Positions 53,521-62,743 of a DNA stretch of 64,000 nucleotides are shown piece after piece. The first letter of the stretch is position 1; each line of letters begins with the position of its first letter. The translations under genes were made by a program, and so were the position numbers. The notes under the pieces were generated by a model, which saw nothing but the letters and a program-made list of their open reading frames with translations, did not search any database and was not told the origin of the DNA. Source of the DNA: Desulfocicer sp963675955 (GTDB lineage Bacteria; Desulfobacterota; Desulfobacteria; Desulfobacterales; Desulfobacteraceae); assembly GCA_963675955.2 (NCBI GenBank), contig CAXXVR010000009.1, positions 62,001-126,000 on the forward strand. The letters run 5' to 3'.

Positions 53521-54897
53521 ATGATAAAATTTTATTTTTTCATGCGATTTTGTTATACAATCCTGATTTTTTTAATGGCAAATGTCGCTTTTTTTTTTAC
53601 CCCACTGGAGGTATCTGGTTCAGAGACCTTTATATGCCAGCTTGCACCGCTGATACAAGAGGCACATCCTGATGGAAGTGTGGAGAGCCTCCTTGACACC
53701 ACATCCCTGTCAAAACTAGGTTCCGGAGAAGGGGTGGTGGTGGCTGTGATTGATACCGGTATTGATCTTGCTAATCCACAATTTGCAGCAGCTGTTTTTA
53801 CTAACACCCTTGAAATAGCTGGTGATGGTATTGACAATGATGGTAACGGGTTTATTGACGACACTGCAGGATGGAATATGGCAGAAAACACGTCGGATAC
53901 CCAGGATATCCACGGTCATGGAACCAAGGTTGCATGGCTGGTGATGGCTCTTGCCCCAGAGGTGCATATACTGCCCGTGAAGGTGACCGTGGCAATGGAG
54001 GATACCTTTGGCTCTGATGTGGCAGCCAAGGCCATTCTGTATGCGGTGAACGCCGGAGCAGATATCATTAATTTAAGCTTTACATCTGTAAATGAGTCTC
54101 CGGCAATTAAAAGTGCCATTCAATATGCGGTTGCATCCGGGGTGCTTGTGGTGGGGGCTGCCGGGAACACGGGTATGGGTGTTGAGTTTCCTGCCACCAT
54201 GGACGAAGTGATTGCCGTGGGATCTTCAACCATTGATGAGACGCCCTCCTGGTTTTCTCCTTCGGGGACAGAACTTGATATTATTGCACCCGGGGAAGAT
54301 ATCGCTGTTACCAGCCTCAATGCTTTAACGGAATCAGTCTCCGGTACCTCTTTCAGTGCACCTCTTGTGTCTGGTGCCGCCGCTGATCTTCTCTCCATGA
54401 ATTCTTATCTTAAACCGAATAGCCTTAAGAGTCTGTTGCTTAACGGTACCATGGATATTCTAACTCCTGGATTCGATCTCCTGTCGGGATACGGGATACT
54501 CAATGGCAAAACCCTTTATGCAGAAGCCACACCTTCAGTTTATCCCCTGAGCCAGCTGCAGAAATCATATCCCCTGAGTCTGGGAATTCATCTGCCTCCC
54601 ATGGATACAGATGCCAAAATATTTATAGGCGTTCAATATAAAAATCAAATCTGGTGGGTTACCCTACAGGAGGCCCTGGAAATAAAAACCGTGATGGGGG
54701 CCTTTCCTGCCTTTATTGAGATGAACCAGGAATCAGTCTCCTTAGATTTTATTTTTTTTGGTAATAACGGTGTATTTCCCTCAATTAAAACAGAGAACCT
54801 TCAAACGGGAAAGTACTTGTGGGGAATTTTCATTTCTGATATGAATGATCAAGCCATTGGGCCTGTGGGGCTTACAGAAATGCTGCTTTTGGAGTAA
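53521..54897 (+). CDS. Exported subtilisin-like serine protease (S8)
   Basis: Secreted or periplasmic subtilase of 458 residues from ATG 53521 (MIKFYFFMRF). It has a signal peptide or anchor (about 1-33) and the catalytic triad D78 (VIDTGID), H133 (HGHGTK) and S277 (GTSFSAP), with oxyanion N216 (GAAGN). An acidic DGIDNDGNGFIDD loop (102-114) looks like a calcium site. There is almost no propeptide, and about 130 residues of C-terminal extension follow the catalytic domain. It follows the repeat-protein terminator and is coupled (5 bp) to a GspC/PilP-like gene. It could process exported proteins such as its neighbour (inference). Confidence 0.92.
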   Translation: MIKFYFFMRFCYTILIFLMANVAFFFTPLEVSGSETFICQLAPLIQEAHPDGSVESLLDTTSLSKLGSGEGVVVAVIDTGIDLANPQFAAAVFTNTLEIAGDGIDNDGNGFIDDTAGWNMAENTSDTQDIHGHGTKVAWLVMALAPEVHILPVKVTVAMEDTFGSDVAAKAILYAVNAGADIINLSFTSVNESPAIKSAIQYAVASGVLVVGAAGNTGMGVEFPATMDEVIAVGSSTIDETPSWFSPSGTELDIIAPGEDIAVTSLNALTESVSGTSFSAPLVSGAAADLLSMNSYLKPNSLKSLLLNGTMDILTPGFDLLSGYGILNGKTLYAEATPSVYPLSQLQKSYPLSLGIHLPPMDTDAKIFIGVQYKNQIWWVTLQEALEIKTVMGAFPAFIEMNQESVSLDFIFFGNNGVFPSIKTENLQTGKYLWGIFISDMNDQAIGPVGLTEMLLLE

Positions 54898-54902
54898 TTG
54901 AT

Positions 54903-55622
54903 ATGACTAAAAATATAATAAGCTCATTGACTATACTTGTGTGTAGTCTTTTGTTGCACACAGCCTGCCATGGGGCTGCTCCACCCATGGTTGAAAAACA
55001 TATTTTTCTTGCTAAGCCTCCCTTAACGGAAGAGGATTCTGCCATAGTGGATATTGCCCCTGTTAAAGCTAAATTAGTTTTTACCGGTGTGATGATTTCT
55101 GATCGTGGCAGGTACGCATTGATAGAGAATAAAATCCGTAAACCAGGTGTAAAAAGAAAATTTTATTACACAATTGGAGAGACGGTTGGTGAATATGTTT
55201 TAAAAAAAATTGAAAATAATTATATTGTCCTTGGACAGGATAACACAAATATTAAATTCAAACTTTATGATATAGAGAAAAACAGGCCCCCTCCGCCCGT
55301 GGTGCCCGTGGTTGTAGATCCATCACCTCAACCCCAGGCAGCGGCAACAGGAACCACAACTAATACAGGGGCACAGGCAGCTATGAAAACAGATGCGAAT
55401 GCTTCCGGAAACTCACAGGGTTCCGGACAGACAGCTAATGCCGCACATTCAGCCACACCGGCTGCGGCCAGCGGACAACAGCCAGCGACCAAAACAAGCA
55501 CTGAAAATCCATTGGCAAATGCTCTAAAAAAAGCCGTTGAAGATACCCGGTCAGGAAATACGGTTCAGAAGACCAATCCGTTTCTTGAGGCCATTAAAAA
55601 AGCAAGGCAGAACAGTAACTGA
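54903..55622 (+). CDS. GspC/PilP-like periplasmic protein
   Basis: A 239-residue exported protein. After a signal peptide or lipoprotein-like leader (about 1-24, with the cysteine in HTACHG) it has a small beta domain (about 50-125), LVFTGVMISDRGRYALIE ... YTIGETVGEYVLKKIENNYIVLG. This is the homology-region pattern of type II secretion GspC and pilus PilP. The rest is a low-complexity Pro/Ala/Gln/Thr linker and a charged C-terminal helix (NPLANALKKAVED). It is probably co-transcribed with the subtilase. It may be an adaptor to a secretion machine encoded elsewhere; no other T2SS genes are present. Confidence 0.7.
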   Translation: MTKNIISSLTILVCSLLLHTACHGAAPPMVEKHIFLAKPPLTEEDSAIVDIAPVKAKLVFTGVMISDRGRYALIENKIRKPGVKRKFYYTIGETVGEYVLKKIENNYIVLGQDNTNIKFKLYDIEKNRPPPPVVPVVVDPSPQPQAAATGTTTNTGAQAAMKTDANASGNSQGSGQTANAAHSATPAAASGQQPATKTSTENPLANALKKAVEDTRSGNTVQKTNPFLEAIKKARQNSN

Positions 55623-55800
55623 AAAATTGGTTTTCATTCTTCCTTCACAGTCATAAATGCTCCATGTTGTGTGGCCAAGGCCGAAAAATAAGGCTTGGGA
55701 TCCATGAAACCTCCCCACTTGAGGCTTTTTTTGATGGAAAGGGCAGCAGGTACTCAATCAGATCCGGAGAAAGCATTTAGAAAAGGAAATAATTGAAATT

Positions 55801-58254
55801 TCATGCTGAAGGGTTTTGTCGTCCCTTTAGCTGCAGCCCCAACAGCAAAAGGATGCACAGCACCGAAACCGATACCCCCAGTTTAAAAGACATGGGCGAA
55901 TAGTAAAGTTTAATCAGAGAGGTGTTCTCTGGAATCTGGAAACCCATAAAGGTGCTGTTGGTCTTAAGGATTGCTCCTTTTCTGCCGTCGATATCAAGCT
56001 TCCAGCCGGGATAAAATTGAAGACCTGCAACATAAAATCCACCCGGAACACCGTTAAAATCAAATAACATGGTATGATTTGTCCGTTTCAAAAGCCGGGG
56101 CCTTACTTCTGTTGTCAAATCAGAGGATAGTGCAGCGTTTATGCACAGGGTATTTTTCCCTTCAATGATTGCCACCTTATCTAGCTGATGTAGATTTTGG
56201 CTTAAAAGTTTCAGCGCACTGGTATCGTTTTTGGCTGTCATACATTTCTTAACTCTGAAAATTCGTTCAAAGGCATTGGGGTTGTAATATACCTCTCCAT
56301 CAAATCCATGGTAAACCGGTTGTAATTGACTGTTTCCTAGATCTTCCGCTGAGGTTCCCGGAGGAGCAACCACATACCTGACATTGAGAAAATTAATCCA
56401 TGGAGATGAAAAGGCAGGAATATGGCCTGTGTATATGCTGTTATATTTACCGCTTATCTGTGAATATATTTTTTCATATCCATAGGTTTTCATGGGGTCA
56501 AGTCCGGATATAGAATCAATGTGAAAAAATTGCTCAGTTCCGCTTGGCATGGCATTGGAGAATGCCGCCACCCGGAATAAACCCTCCTGGGATTTTATAA
56601 AATCGATCAGCGGCATGGAGGGGAAAATATTATTTCTGGCAATAAACGGGTTAAAATTCCCTCCCCAGGTAAAAGTCTCGATTAATATCAGCCCGGTTGC
56701 TGCCAAGGGCAGATATTTTTTTATTGGTACAAAAAGAATACTTATTAAATATAAAAGTAGCCCCAGACCTCCAAATACGAAAAAAATATAGAGATGTCTC
56801 CAGCGATGGTGCAGCTGTTCTGTGGTTAATTCGGTGACATCTACATGGTGTAAAGCCATGGCACTCAATAGAATGCTCCCTGCAACCAGAATGCTTTTGC
56901 AAATAGGTCTGTAACCGGATGTTTGAACTTCATGGGCTTCAAATGCCGCCAGTATCGAAAATGCAAAAGAAAAGATAATGATCAGCCGATGATTGCTGTT
57001 CTGCTTGAACAGGGGGAGTGAAACCACAAAATCGAATAGACCTGGGGTTCTGACGGCAATGAGATAGGCTGTCAGTCCCCCCCATAAAAAGATAAATTTC
57101 AGAAATCGGGTCTCCTGGTTTTTAATTTTTCCAACAACGGCCATGATTGCAAAAAAAAGTCCAGTAACGGTGATGTGCGTATTCTGTTCAATGAAATTAA
57201 ACGCTCCCCAATAGTTTCCGGTCACGGGGCTGCCATAAAAGTCGGGTGAAATAAGGGTTGATGTCACTGTTACAAATACCGAAATAAAATCAAGTCCTGT
57301 GAAAAGGTTGCTGCCCCGGGTGGCAATTTCGTGCATTCTCGTTGATAACGGCAGATATTCCAGGAAGGGTAGGAGCTGGAATGCCGATATCCCAAGACTG
57401 AAAATGCAGGCGGATACAAAAAGACCAGTTCTTGAAAAAAAAATGGCAGGTCCTTTTTTTTTGTGCCGTTGAAACAGTCGAATAAAAAAAAAGGGGGTTG
57501 CCCAGGCATAGACATGAAAGGATGTTTCGCAATGCCCTCCCAGAAACTGGATCACGGATAATCCAATAAATATAAGCCACCATCTGTGACTTCCCCGCAG
57601 GGCTATTTGGTCGAGACTGATCACAATCCAGGGAATCAGCATGGTCACTGACACTTCGGGGTAATTTGCCAGCCATGAAATATGAACACCGCACAATGCA
57701 TAGAGAATAGCACCGAAAATCGAAGCCCACCGGGATATTCTCCATGATATCAACAGCGAAAACATGCCCATGGCAGCGATGAACAGTCTTAAAAAGGGAA
57801 ACCATGTGGCTGCATCGGCCAAGGGCATTACAAAAAGGAAGAGGTTAAAAGGGTGAAACACAGCAGAAACCTGGTTACCGGCAAATGGTGACCCGCTGTA
57901 GGCATAAGGATTCCACAAGGGCAGTTCAAGGGCTCTAAAGCTTTTCTGGATGCCTGCCATCCATGGATAAACACAGCCAGGAATATCTGACAGCAAGGGG
58001 TTATGGGGGGGGACGCTGTCCGGTGCAGCTTTCCAGGGATAGTAATTGTAAAGGATGTCTCCCGGCACAAGACAGGTGTCATTGACAAGGGCGTCCATGA
58101 AAAAAAATCCCAGAATTGTCCAGAACAAAAAGGCAGCGTTTAAATATAAATCAGTCTGACCGGATGGAAGTCCATGTCTTGCCATCTGCCGTTTAATGGA
58201 GACGGCCAGCATTATAAGCCATAAGCCCACCACCATGAATTGAAATGACATCAT
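55801..58254 (-). CDS. YfhO-family polytopic membrane protein (GT-C-like)
   Basis: Integral membrane protein of 817 residues with about a dozen helices in the first 550 residues and one near the C-terminus. The region after the first helices has DILYNYYPWKAAP, PLWNPYAYSGSPFAGN and FHPFNLFLF, the typical YfhO pattern. A periplasmic beta-rich domain follows (about 590-780, FYVAGLQFYPGWKLDIDG). YfhO proteins are thought to be GT-C glycosyltransferases using polyprenyl-phosphate sugars to decorate lipoteichoic acid or other surface polymers. It is last in the minus-strand operon, which includes a GtrB-like enzyme that could make the donor. Confidence 0.88.
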   Translation of the reverse strand: MMSFQFMVVGLWLIMLAVSIKRQMARHGLPSGQTDLYLNAAFLFWTILGFFFMDALVNDTCLVPGDILYNYYPWKAAPDSVPPHNPLLSDIPGCVYPWMAGIQKSFRALELPLWNPYAYSGSPFAGNQVSAVFHPFNLFLFVMPLADAATWFPFLRLFIAAMGMFSLLISWRISRWASIFGAILYALCGVHISWLANYPEVSVTMLIPWIVISLDQIALRGSHRWWLIFIGLSVIQFLGGHCETSFHVYAWATPFFFIRLFQRHKKKGPAIFFSRTGLFVSACIFSLGISAFQLLPFLEYLPLSTRMHEIATRGSNLFTGLDFISVFVTVTSTLISPDFYGSPVTGNYWGAFNFIEQNTHITVTGLFFAIMAVVGKIKNQETRFLKFIFLWGGLTAYLIAVRTPGLFDFVVSLPLFKQNSNHRLIIIFSFAFSILAAFEAHEVQTSGYRPICKSILVAGSILLSAMALHHVDVTELTTEQLHHRWRHLYIFFVFGGLGLLLYLISILFVPIKKYLPLAATGLILIETFTWGGNFNPFIARNNIFPSMPLIDFIKSQEGLFRVAAFSNAMPSGTEQFFHIDSISGLDPMKTYGYEKIYSQISGKYNSIYTGHIPAFSSPWINFLNVRYVVAPPGTSAEDLGNSQLQPVYHGFDGEVYYNPNAFERIFRVKKCMTAKNDTSALKLLSQNLHQLDKVAIIEGKNTLCINAALSSDLTTEVRPRLLKRTNHTMLFDFNGVPGGFYVAGLQFYPGWKLDIDGRKGAILKTNSTFMGFQIPENTSLIKLYYSPMSFKLGVSVSVLCILLLLGLQLKGRQNPSA

Positions 58255-58354
58255 TAGAATCTTCCTCTTTTTTTACATTTCTAGGTTCACCATTCCGGTG
58301 ACCGTTTCATTGTCCACAAAACAAAAGAGTCCATGAGATTATTATCATCAGCCA

Positions 58355-59086
58355 TTAGGAGGAGATACCGGCAATCAGGAGAAGAGATGCTCCCATGGGG
58401 AGGTCATGACGGTTGATTATATTTTTTTCCGTTCTGAAAATTCGATATAACAGTTCATTGATAAACGGGTTAGGCAGATCATACCCCATTGTTTTTTTTG
58501 GTGTAAATACAAGGTCCATGAAACGGGTGAATAGAAATGCCGGAAAAAGGATAGCATTAAAATAGGTCAATTTATAAATGGCAAGTCCGCTAAGTTCAAT
58601 TATGTCTGATAAATTTTTTTTGCTGTATCTTCTGTAATGATGCATTGCCCGGTCATGGGAACCATACAGGAACATATGGGCCGGTACTGTAAGAATTATT
58701 TTGCCGGAGGGTGAAAGCATTTCAGTAATTTTGATAAGTGATTGTAGATCATTTTTTACATGTTCAAGCACATCAAAAAGACAGATCAAATCAAATTTTT
58801 TTTTGTAATCAGGGATATCATGGGGCAGGTGGCCCTGTTCAATGGTAATGCCGGAAAAGACCCTTGCATGTAAAATGGCACTGACATCTGTTTCCATGGC
58901 ACATACCATTCCAAATTGTTGGAGTATTTTTAAATTACCTCCGGTTCCGCATCCGATTTCCAGGATGGATGCAGGTTTAGGCAAATCAAGGTTTTTTATA
59001 ATATCGAAAAGGATCTCATGCCTGGCTTTGAACCACCAGTGCTGTGTCTGAAATTGGGTCATGTCCCGATAAACGTAGTCTTCCAA
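58355..59086 (-). CDS. SAM-dependent class I methyltransferase
   Basis: A 243-residue Methyltransf_11/12-type enzyme: motif I LEIGCGTGGNL (near 42-52), acidic ETDVSA after strand two, FDLICLFDVLEHV, and SPSGKIILTVPA. A C-terminal part with two hydrophobic stretches (YFNAILFPAFLFTRF) suggests membrane association. It lies 6 bp after the GtrB-like gene, and relatives often accompany polyprenyl-sugar enzymes. The substrate is unknown, probably a lipid-linked sugar. Confidence 0.88.
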   Translation of the reverse strand: MEDYVYRDMTQFQTQHWWFKARHEILFDIIKNLDLPKPASILEIGCGTGGNLKILQQFGMVCAMETDVSAILHARVFSGITIEQGHLPHDIPDYKKKFDLICLFDVLEHVKNDLQSLIKITEMLSPSGKIILTVPAHMFLYGSHDRAMHHYRRYSKKNLSDIIELSGLAIYKLTYFNAILFPAFLFTRFMDLVFTPKKTMGYDLPNPFINELLYRIFRTEKNIINRHDLPMGASLLLIAGISS

Positions 59087-59092
59087 AGGGTA

Positions 59093-60019
59093 TCAGTACT
59101 CCTTGTCGATGATGTATGAGGGGCGCTTTTTTGTTTCCATATAAATGCGGCCAATATATTCTCCCAGAACGCCAATGCCTATTAATTGAATGCCTCCCAG
59201 AAAGACAATGGCAGTTACAAGTGATGCATAGCCCGGTACCTTTACCCCCCAGAATAAAGTTAAAATTATGATGAGTCCCCCGTAAAAAAAGGAGCCTATG
59301 GCTACTAATACGCCTATGTACAGCCATATTCGTAAAGGAACAGTGGAAAAACTAGTAATACCTTCAAGGGCAAAGTTCCACAGTCGCCAGCCGTTAAAGT
59401 TGGTTTTACCGGCTTTTCTGCAGGATCTTGTGTATGTCACCACGGCTGGTTCAAACCCAACCCATGCAAAAATACCTTTCATGAATCGTTGATTTTCCGG
59501 AAGTGCTTGAATGGCATTTAACACCTTTCTTGTTATCAGTCTGAAGTCTCCGGTGTTTTCAGGTAATTGAATCTGGGAAATGCGGTTATGTACTCGATAA
59601 AACCATCCGGCGGTTTTTCGTTTAAAATAGTCGTCTGAGGATCTATCCATGCGTTTTCCAAGAACGACCTCGTAGCCTTGTTCCCATTGTTTGACAAATG
59701 CCGGTATTAACTCGGGTGGATCCTGGAGATCAACGTCAATGGGGATGATGGCTTCTCCCCTAGCATTATCAAGACCTGCTGTGATGGCAGCCTCTTTACC
59801 GAAATTTCTGGAAAGGCGGATAATTCTAATGGTGGCATATTTTTTTCTGGCTTTGATTAGTTCGTTTATTGTTCCGTCTTTAGACCCATCGTCCACAAAC
59901 ACTATTTCATGGGAATAGGGGATCTGGTTCAGAGCGGGAATCAATTCGTTCAAAAACAGAAATATCATCTCTTTTTCATTATATACAGGACAGATAATTG
60001 ACAGCTCGGGTGGCTTCAC
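59093..60019 (-). CDS. Polyprenyl-phosphate glycosyltransferase (GtrB/ArnC-like GT2)
   Basis: Inner-membrane GT2 of 308 residues that loads a sugar from a nucleotide donor onto undecaprenyl phosphate. It has SIICPVYNEKEM, VDDGSKDGT, RNFGKEAAITAGLD, the DxD site PIDVDLQDPPE, and TGDFRLITRKV, the signatures of GtrB/DPM1 enzymes. Two C-terminal membrane helices (about 230-290) and the ending YIGRIYMETKKRPSYII follow. It probably supplies the sugar used by the YfhO-type protein two genes on. Its ATG overlaps the preceding methyltransferase stop (ATGA). Confidence 0.93.
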   Translation of the reverse strand: MKPPELSIICPVYNEKEMIFLFLNELIPALNQIPYSHEIVFVDDGSKDGTINELIKARKKYATIRIIRLSRNFGKEAAITAGLDNARGEAIIPIDVDLQDPPELIPAFVKQWEQGYEVVLGKRMDRSSDDYFKRKTAGWFYRVHNRISQIQLPENTGDFRLITRKVLNAIQALPENQRFMKGIFAWVGFEPAVVTYTRSCRKAGKTNFNGWRLWNFALEGITSFSTVPLRIWLYIGVLVAIGSFFYGGLIIILTLFWGVKVPGYASLVTAIVFLGGIQLIGIGVLGEYIGRIYMETKKRPSYIIDKEY

Positions 60020-60792
60020 GATGTTGATTTACCTGGTTTTTTCAAGATATAATATTGGGTCCATAACAATATTTTAAGAATTGAATTCTGAATTTTTTTT
60101 TCAAGCTTTTGCTCCCATTGGAGTCCTGTATTACCAAAAAATTCTGCAATAAAAGGAATATATAGACCCGACTTATGGTGTTCAACAATTTTAAAACCAA
60201 CAGAGACAATTTGTTTTTTTACCTCTTTTTCCGTCATCAAGTTTATGTGACCTGCATTGAGGATGGCCTCTCCATATATTTTGTTGACCACGTCTATGAT
60301 GCCGGGAAGATAGGCAATTTTTGAACATATTTCAAGTGTGCTCAATTTCTGGGGTGTGGTGAAAATAACGGTTCCGCCGGGTTTTAGTAAGTTATAGAGA
60401 CCCAAAAAGGCATCTTTTGTTCTTTTTATATGTTCAATAACTTCTGTGAAAAGTATCATGTCCATTGATTCTGCAGGGATTTCGCTGTGGGTGATATCAT
60501 CTTGCCTTAGTTCAATTGTGCCCGGTTTGAACTGAGTTTCAATATGGTTGAGGTAGGCTGTCTGACAATCTGATACCATTACCCGATCAACCGCACCCAG
60601 AAGAAAGGGTATGTAAATACCGGAGCCAGGACCCACTTCAAGTGCCATGGTATCCCGGCCGCCGCCATATTGATTTATTTTGGTAATGATCCACTCCTTT
60701 CTTATGGTATGAAGCCATCTGCGTGTGGGGTTTCTGGAGCTGTAAATGGTCTGCTGGAGATCAATCAGTTTTGTGTCGATAATAGTATCCAT
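60016..60792 (-). CDS. SAM-dependent class I methyltransferase
   Basis: A 258-residue Rossmann enzyme with motif I LEVGPGSGIYIPF (near 50-62), DDITHSEIPAESMDMILFTEVIEH-type motif IV, and LKPGGTVIFTTPQ. A tail with EQKLEKKIQNSILKILLW may touch the membrane. It is overlapped by one base with the GNAT-like gene upstream (TAATG) and by four with the GtrB-like gene downstream, so it is translated in series with them. The target is unknown. Confidence 0.87.
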   Translation of the reverse strand: MDTIIDTKLIDLQQTIYSSRNPTRRWLHTIRKEWIITKINQYGGGRDTMALEVGPGSGIYIPFLLGAVDRVMVSDCQTAYLNHIETQFKPGTIELRQDDITHSEIPAESMDMILFTEVIEHIKRTKDAFLGLYNLLKPGGTVIFTTPQKLSTLEICSKIAYLPGIIDVVNKIYGEAILNAGHINLMTEKEVKKQIVSVGFKIVEHHKSGLYIPFIAEFFGNTGLQWEQKLEKKIQNSILKILLWTQYYILKKPGKSTS

Positions 60793-61790
60793 TAAAACAA
60801 GTCTGCATCTGCCATGGTATAATACATATTTGCTTTGACCCAGTTAAGTGAGGGTGAGTGGTCAAACAATGCCACTGTCGGGATAATTCCTGTGGGTTCA
60901 TTGCGCTGCTTCCAGCCAGATTTTCTGGCCCAGTCTGTTAGAAAATGGTTGTCAGGTAGCCAGGTCACAAGGTGGTTGACATTTTTATGTGACAGATGGA
61001 TGCAAAGCCTGTTTAAAATACCCTGGAAAATTGTAAGGGAATGCATGGCCAGAAAATCCACCAGAATTGCTCTTTCCTGTTCAATGGAGAGCACTGCGTA
61101 ACCTATAATCTTATTATCTATTTTTTCTATAAATTGATAAATTTTATAGGTTTTTTCTGGATGTTGGAAAAAACGCCATTTTAAAAACTGGGCATCCCGG
61201 ACCAATGAAAACGGATAGGCGTGGGAAAATCTTTGCCATAGATTTGCCCAGTCTGTATCGTCAAGATCCTGGTCTTTAACACTCTTTAACGTTATGGTTT
61301 TGTGTTGTGTATTTGAAAGATGCCTGCAAAGAAAATCAGATATATTCATCTCTAGATAAGCGGCCGGTGTAACCTTCTGATAATTAAGGATTCGCTCTCC
61401 AATTGCATAATGAACACTTCCCGGGAATCCGTACATATACAAAAGGTTATCGGAGGTGCAAAAATGGGATATGAAGTGTTCTGCTGTTTTTGCAAACACC
61501 TTGTGTTTTCGATGGTCTGGATGAGACATAATATCCATGAGCTGTACCCCTTGGGAGGTTGTTTTTCCGTATTGAAACTTATAGGGAACGCCGCCGTAAA
61601 AAGTTACCACTTCACCACTTTTAGTCACGCAGAGCATCATGGTCTCTTGATAGGGAGTGTCAAGATATTTCCATTTGAATCGTTTCATAGGAAGGTTACC
61701 TTTAAATGCCACCTTCCAGAGTTTCAAAATGCCGGATTCATCACCTTGTCTGAACGATCTGAATGTGTATTCTTCTTCATTGGTTACCAT
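60792..61790 (-). CDS. GNAT-like N-acyltransferase-fold protein
   Basis: A 332-residue protein with an N-terminal GNAT-like part: YTFRSFRQGDESGILKLW, then FKWKYLDTPYQ and the acetyl-CoA-side QLMDIMSHPDHRKHKVFAKTAE (about 80-100). A second half with SLVRDAQFLKWRFFQHPEKTY looks like a duplicated GNAT fold. Proteins of this pattern are found in surface-glycan clusters and may acylate amino sugars. I start at 61790 (MVTNEEEY), preceded by GGAGAGGG, inside the end of the LPLAT-like gene; a longer version from 61835 is less likely. The acyl donor and acceptor are unknown. Confidence 0.78.
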   Translation of the reverse strand: MVTNEEEYTFRSFRQGDESGILKLWKVAFKGNLPMKRFKWKYLDTPYQETMMLCVTKSGEVVTFYGGVPYKFQYGKTTSQGVQLMDIMSHPDHRKHKVFAKTAEHFISHFCTSDNLLYMYGFPGSVHYAIGERILNYQKVTPAAYLEMNISDFLCRHLSNTQHKTITLKSVKDQDLDDTDWANLWQRFSHAYPFSLVRDAQFLKWRFFQHPEKTYKIYQFIEKIDNKIIGYAVLSIEQERAILVDFLAMHSLTIFQGILNRLCIHLSHKNVNHLVTWLPDNHFLTDWARKSGWKQRNEPTGIIPTVALFDHSPSLNWVKANMYYTMADADLF

Positions 61791-62736
61791 TAGCCCTCTC
61801 CATGTGATCCATCTGATCCCAGTAAAGCCAACCATTCCAGCACGCGGGATGGCGTTGGATACTGGTCTGAAAAAAATTAAATATCTCCCTCATGCACAAT
61901 TCAATGTTCTTTTCTGTTATTCTTTGCATGTTCAGTCCATAGGGATGGGTACAGTCTGATGCACCATGGGTGACTACCAGCACATCCACATCACATCTTT
62001 TCGAAAGTACAGCGATTCCCGGTGCAATTGCGGTTGTTTTCCCCATGAAATTTACCCTTATATTGTTGGGTGAAGAATAGGGCGTGTCAGGAGCGATAAT
62101 CAAAGATTTGCCGGATTCAAGTATCTTAAGACAGTTACCAAATACATTGCCATCCTGGATGAATATAAATTTATTGCTCTGTAACCATTTGGGAAAGAGC
62201 CTTAAAAGCACCTTTTGAAATGGGGCAGGATTTTCAATTTGAGCGGCAAGGGGATTCATCACCACAAATGGCGCATCATGTCCCAGTAGTGATACCAGAG
62301 AAACAAAGGAGTATAACGCACTGGTATGAAGTGTGGTAATAATAAATTGTCCGTTCTTAAGAGCATCCCTTAACTCAATGACATCCTCTTTTTTAAATGC
62401 CTTTAGAATATTTTTTTTGTTTTTGTTTTCTATCCATATGTTTTCAAGGGCAAATCTTGATTCAAATTTAAGGTATTCCCTGATTACCTCATTCTCGGTT
62501 CCGGGTGCCACAATGGCAGAAGATATAAGGTTTTGTCTGGCTAATCTCAGTATCCCTTTTTTCCCAAGGGTAGAAGCAAAAGAATCTACATCCCTGAATT
62601 TATGTCCGGTAAGCGCTATCAGCGGGTAGGCGTATTGGCCAAGACACGACGCCATTCTCAGTCCGAAGCGCAAGTATAGTTCGAGCGCAGTGTCCTTGAA
62701 TATTTTTTTTCCCATTAAATCTGTGGTTACTACCAT
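61777..62736 (-). CDS. LPLAT-superfamily (LpxL/HtrB-like) acyltransferase homologue
   Basis: A 319-residue protein resembling Kdo2-lipid A acyltransferases: ALKNGQFIITTLHTSALYS where LpxL has its HX4D/E block, IIAPDTPYSS, VNFMGKTTAIAPGIAVLS, and a closing RHPACWNGWLYWDQ. The histidine of the catalytic HX4(D/E) motif is present, but the acidic residue five positions on is replaced by tyrosine. Activity is therefore uncertain, or the chemistry differs. It lies in an operon with glycosyl- and methyltransferases and overlaps the GNAT-like gene by 14 bp. It may acylate a glycolipid. Confidence 0.75.
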   Translation of the reverse strand: MVVTTDLMGKKIFKDTALELYLRFGLRMASCLGQYAYPLIALTGHKFRDVDSFASTLGKKGILRLARQNLISSAIVAPGTENEVIREYLKFESRFALENIWIENKNKKNILKAFKKEDVIELRDALKNGQFIITTLHTSALYSFVSLVSLLGHDAPFVVMNPLAAQIENPAPFQKVLLRLFPKWLQSNKFIFIQDGNVFGNCLKILESGKSLIIAPDTPYSSPNNIRVNFMGKTTAIAPGIAVLSKRCDVDVLVVTHGASDCTHPYGLNMQRITEKNIELCMREIFNFFQTSIQRHPACWNGWLYWDQMDHMERANGNQ

Positions 62737-62743
62737 GTATATT

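Noticed and set aside
55655..55678. Third copy of the palindromic element
   Set aside because: Only one end-like stretch with several mismatches is visible and no opposite end; too weak to list as a feature.
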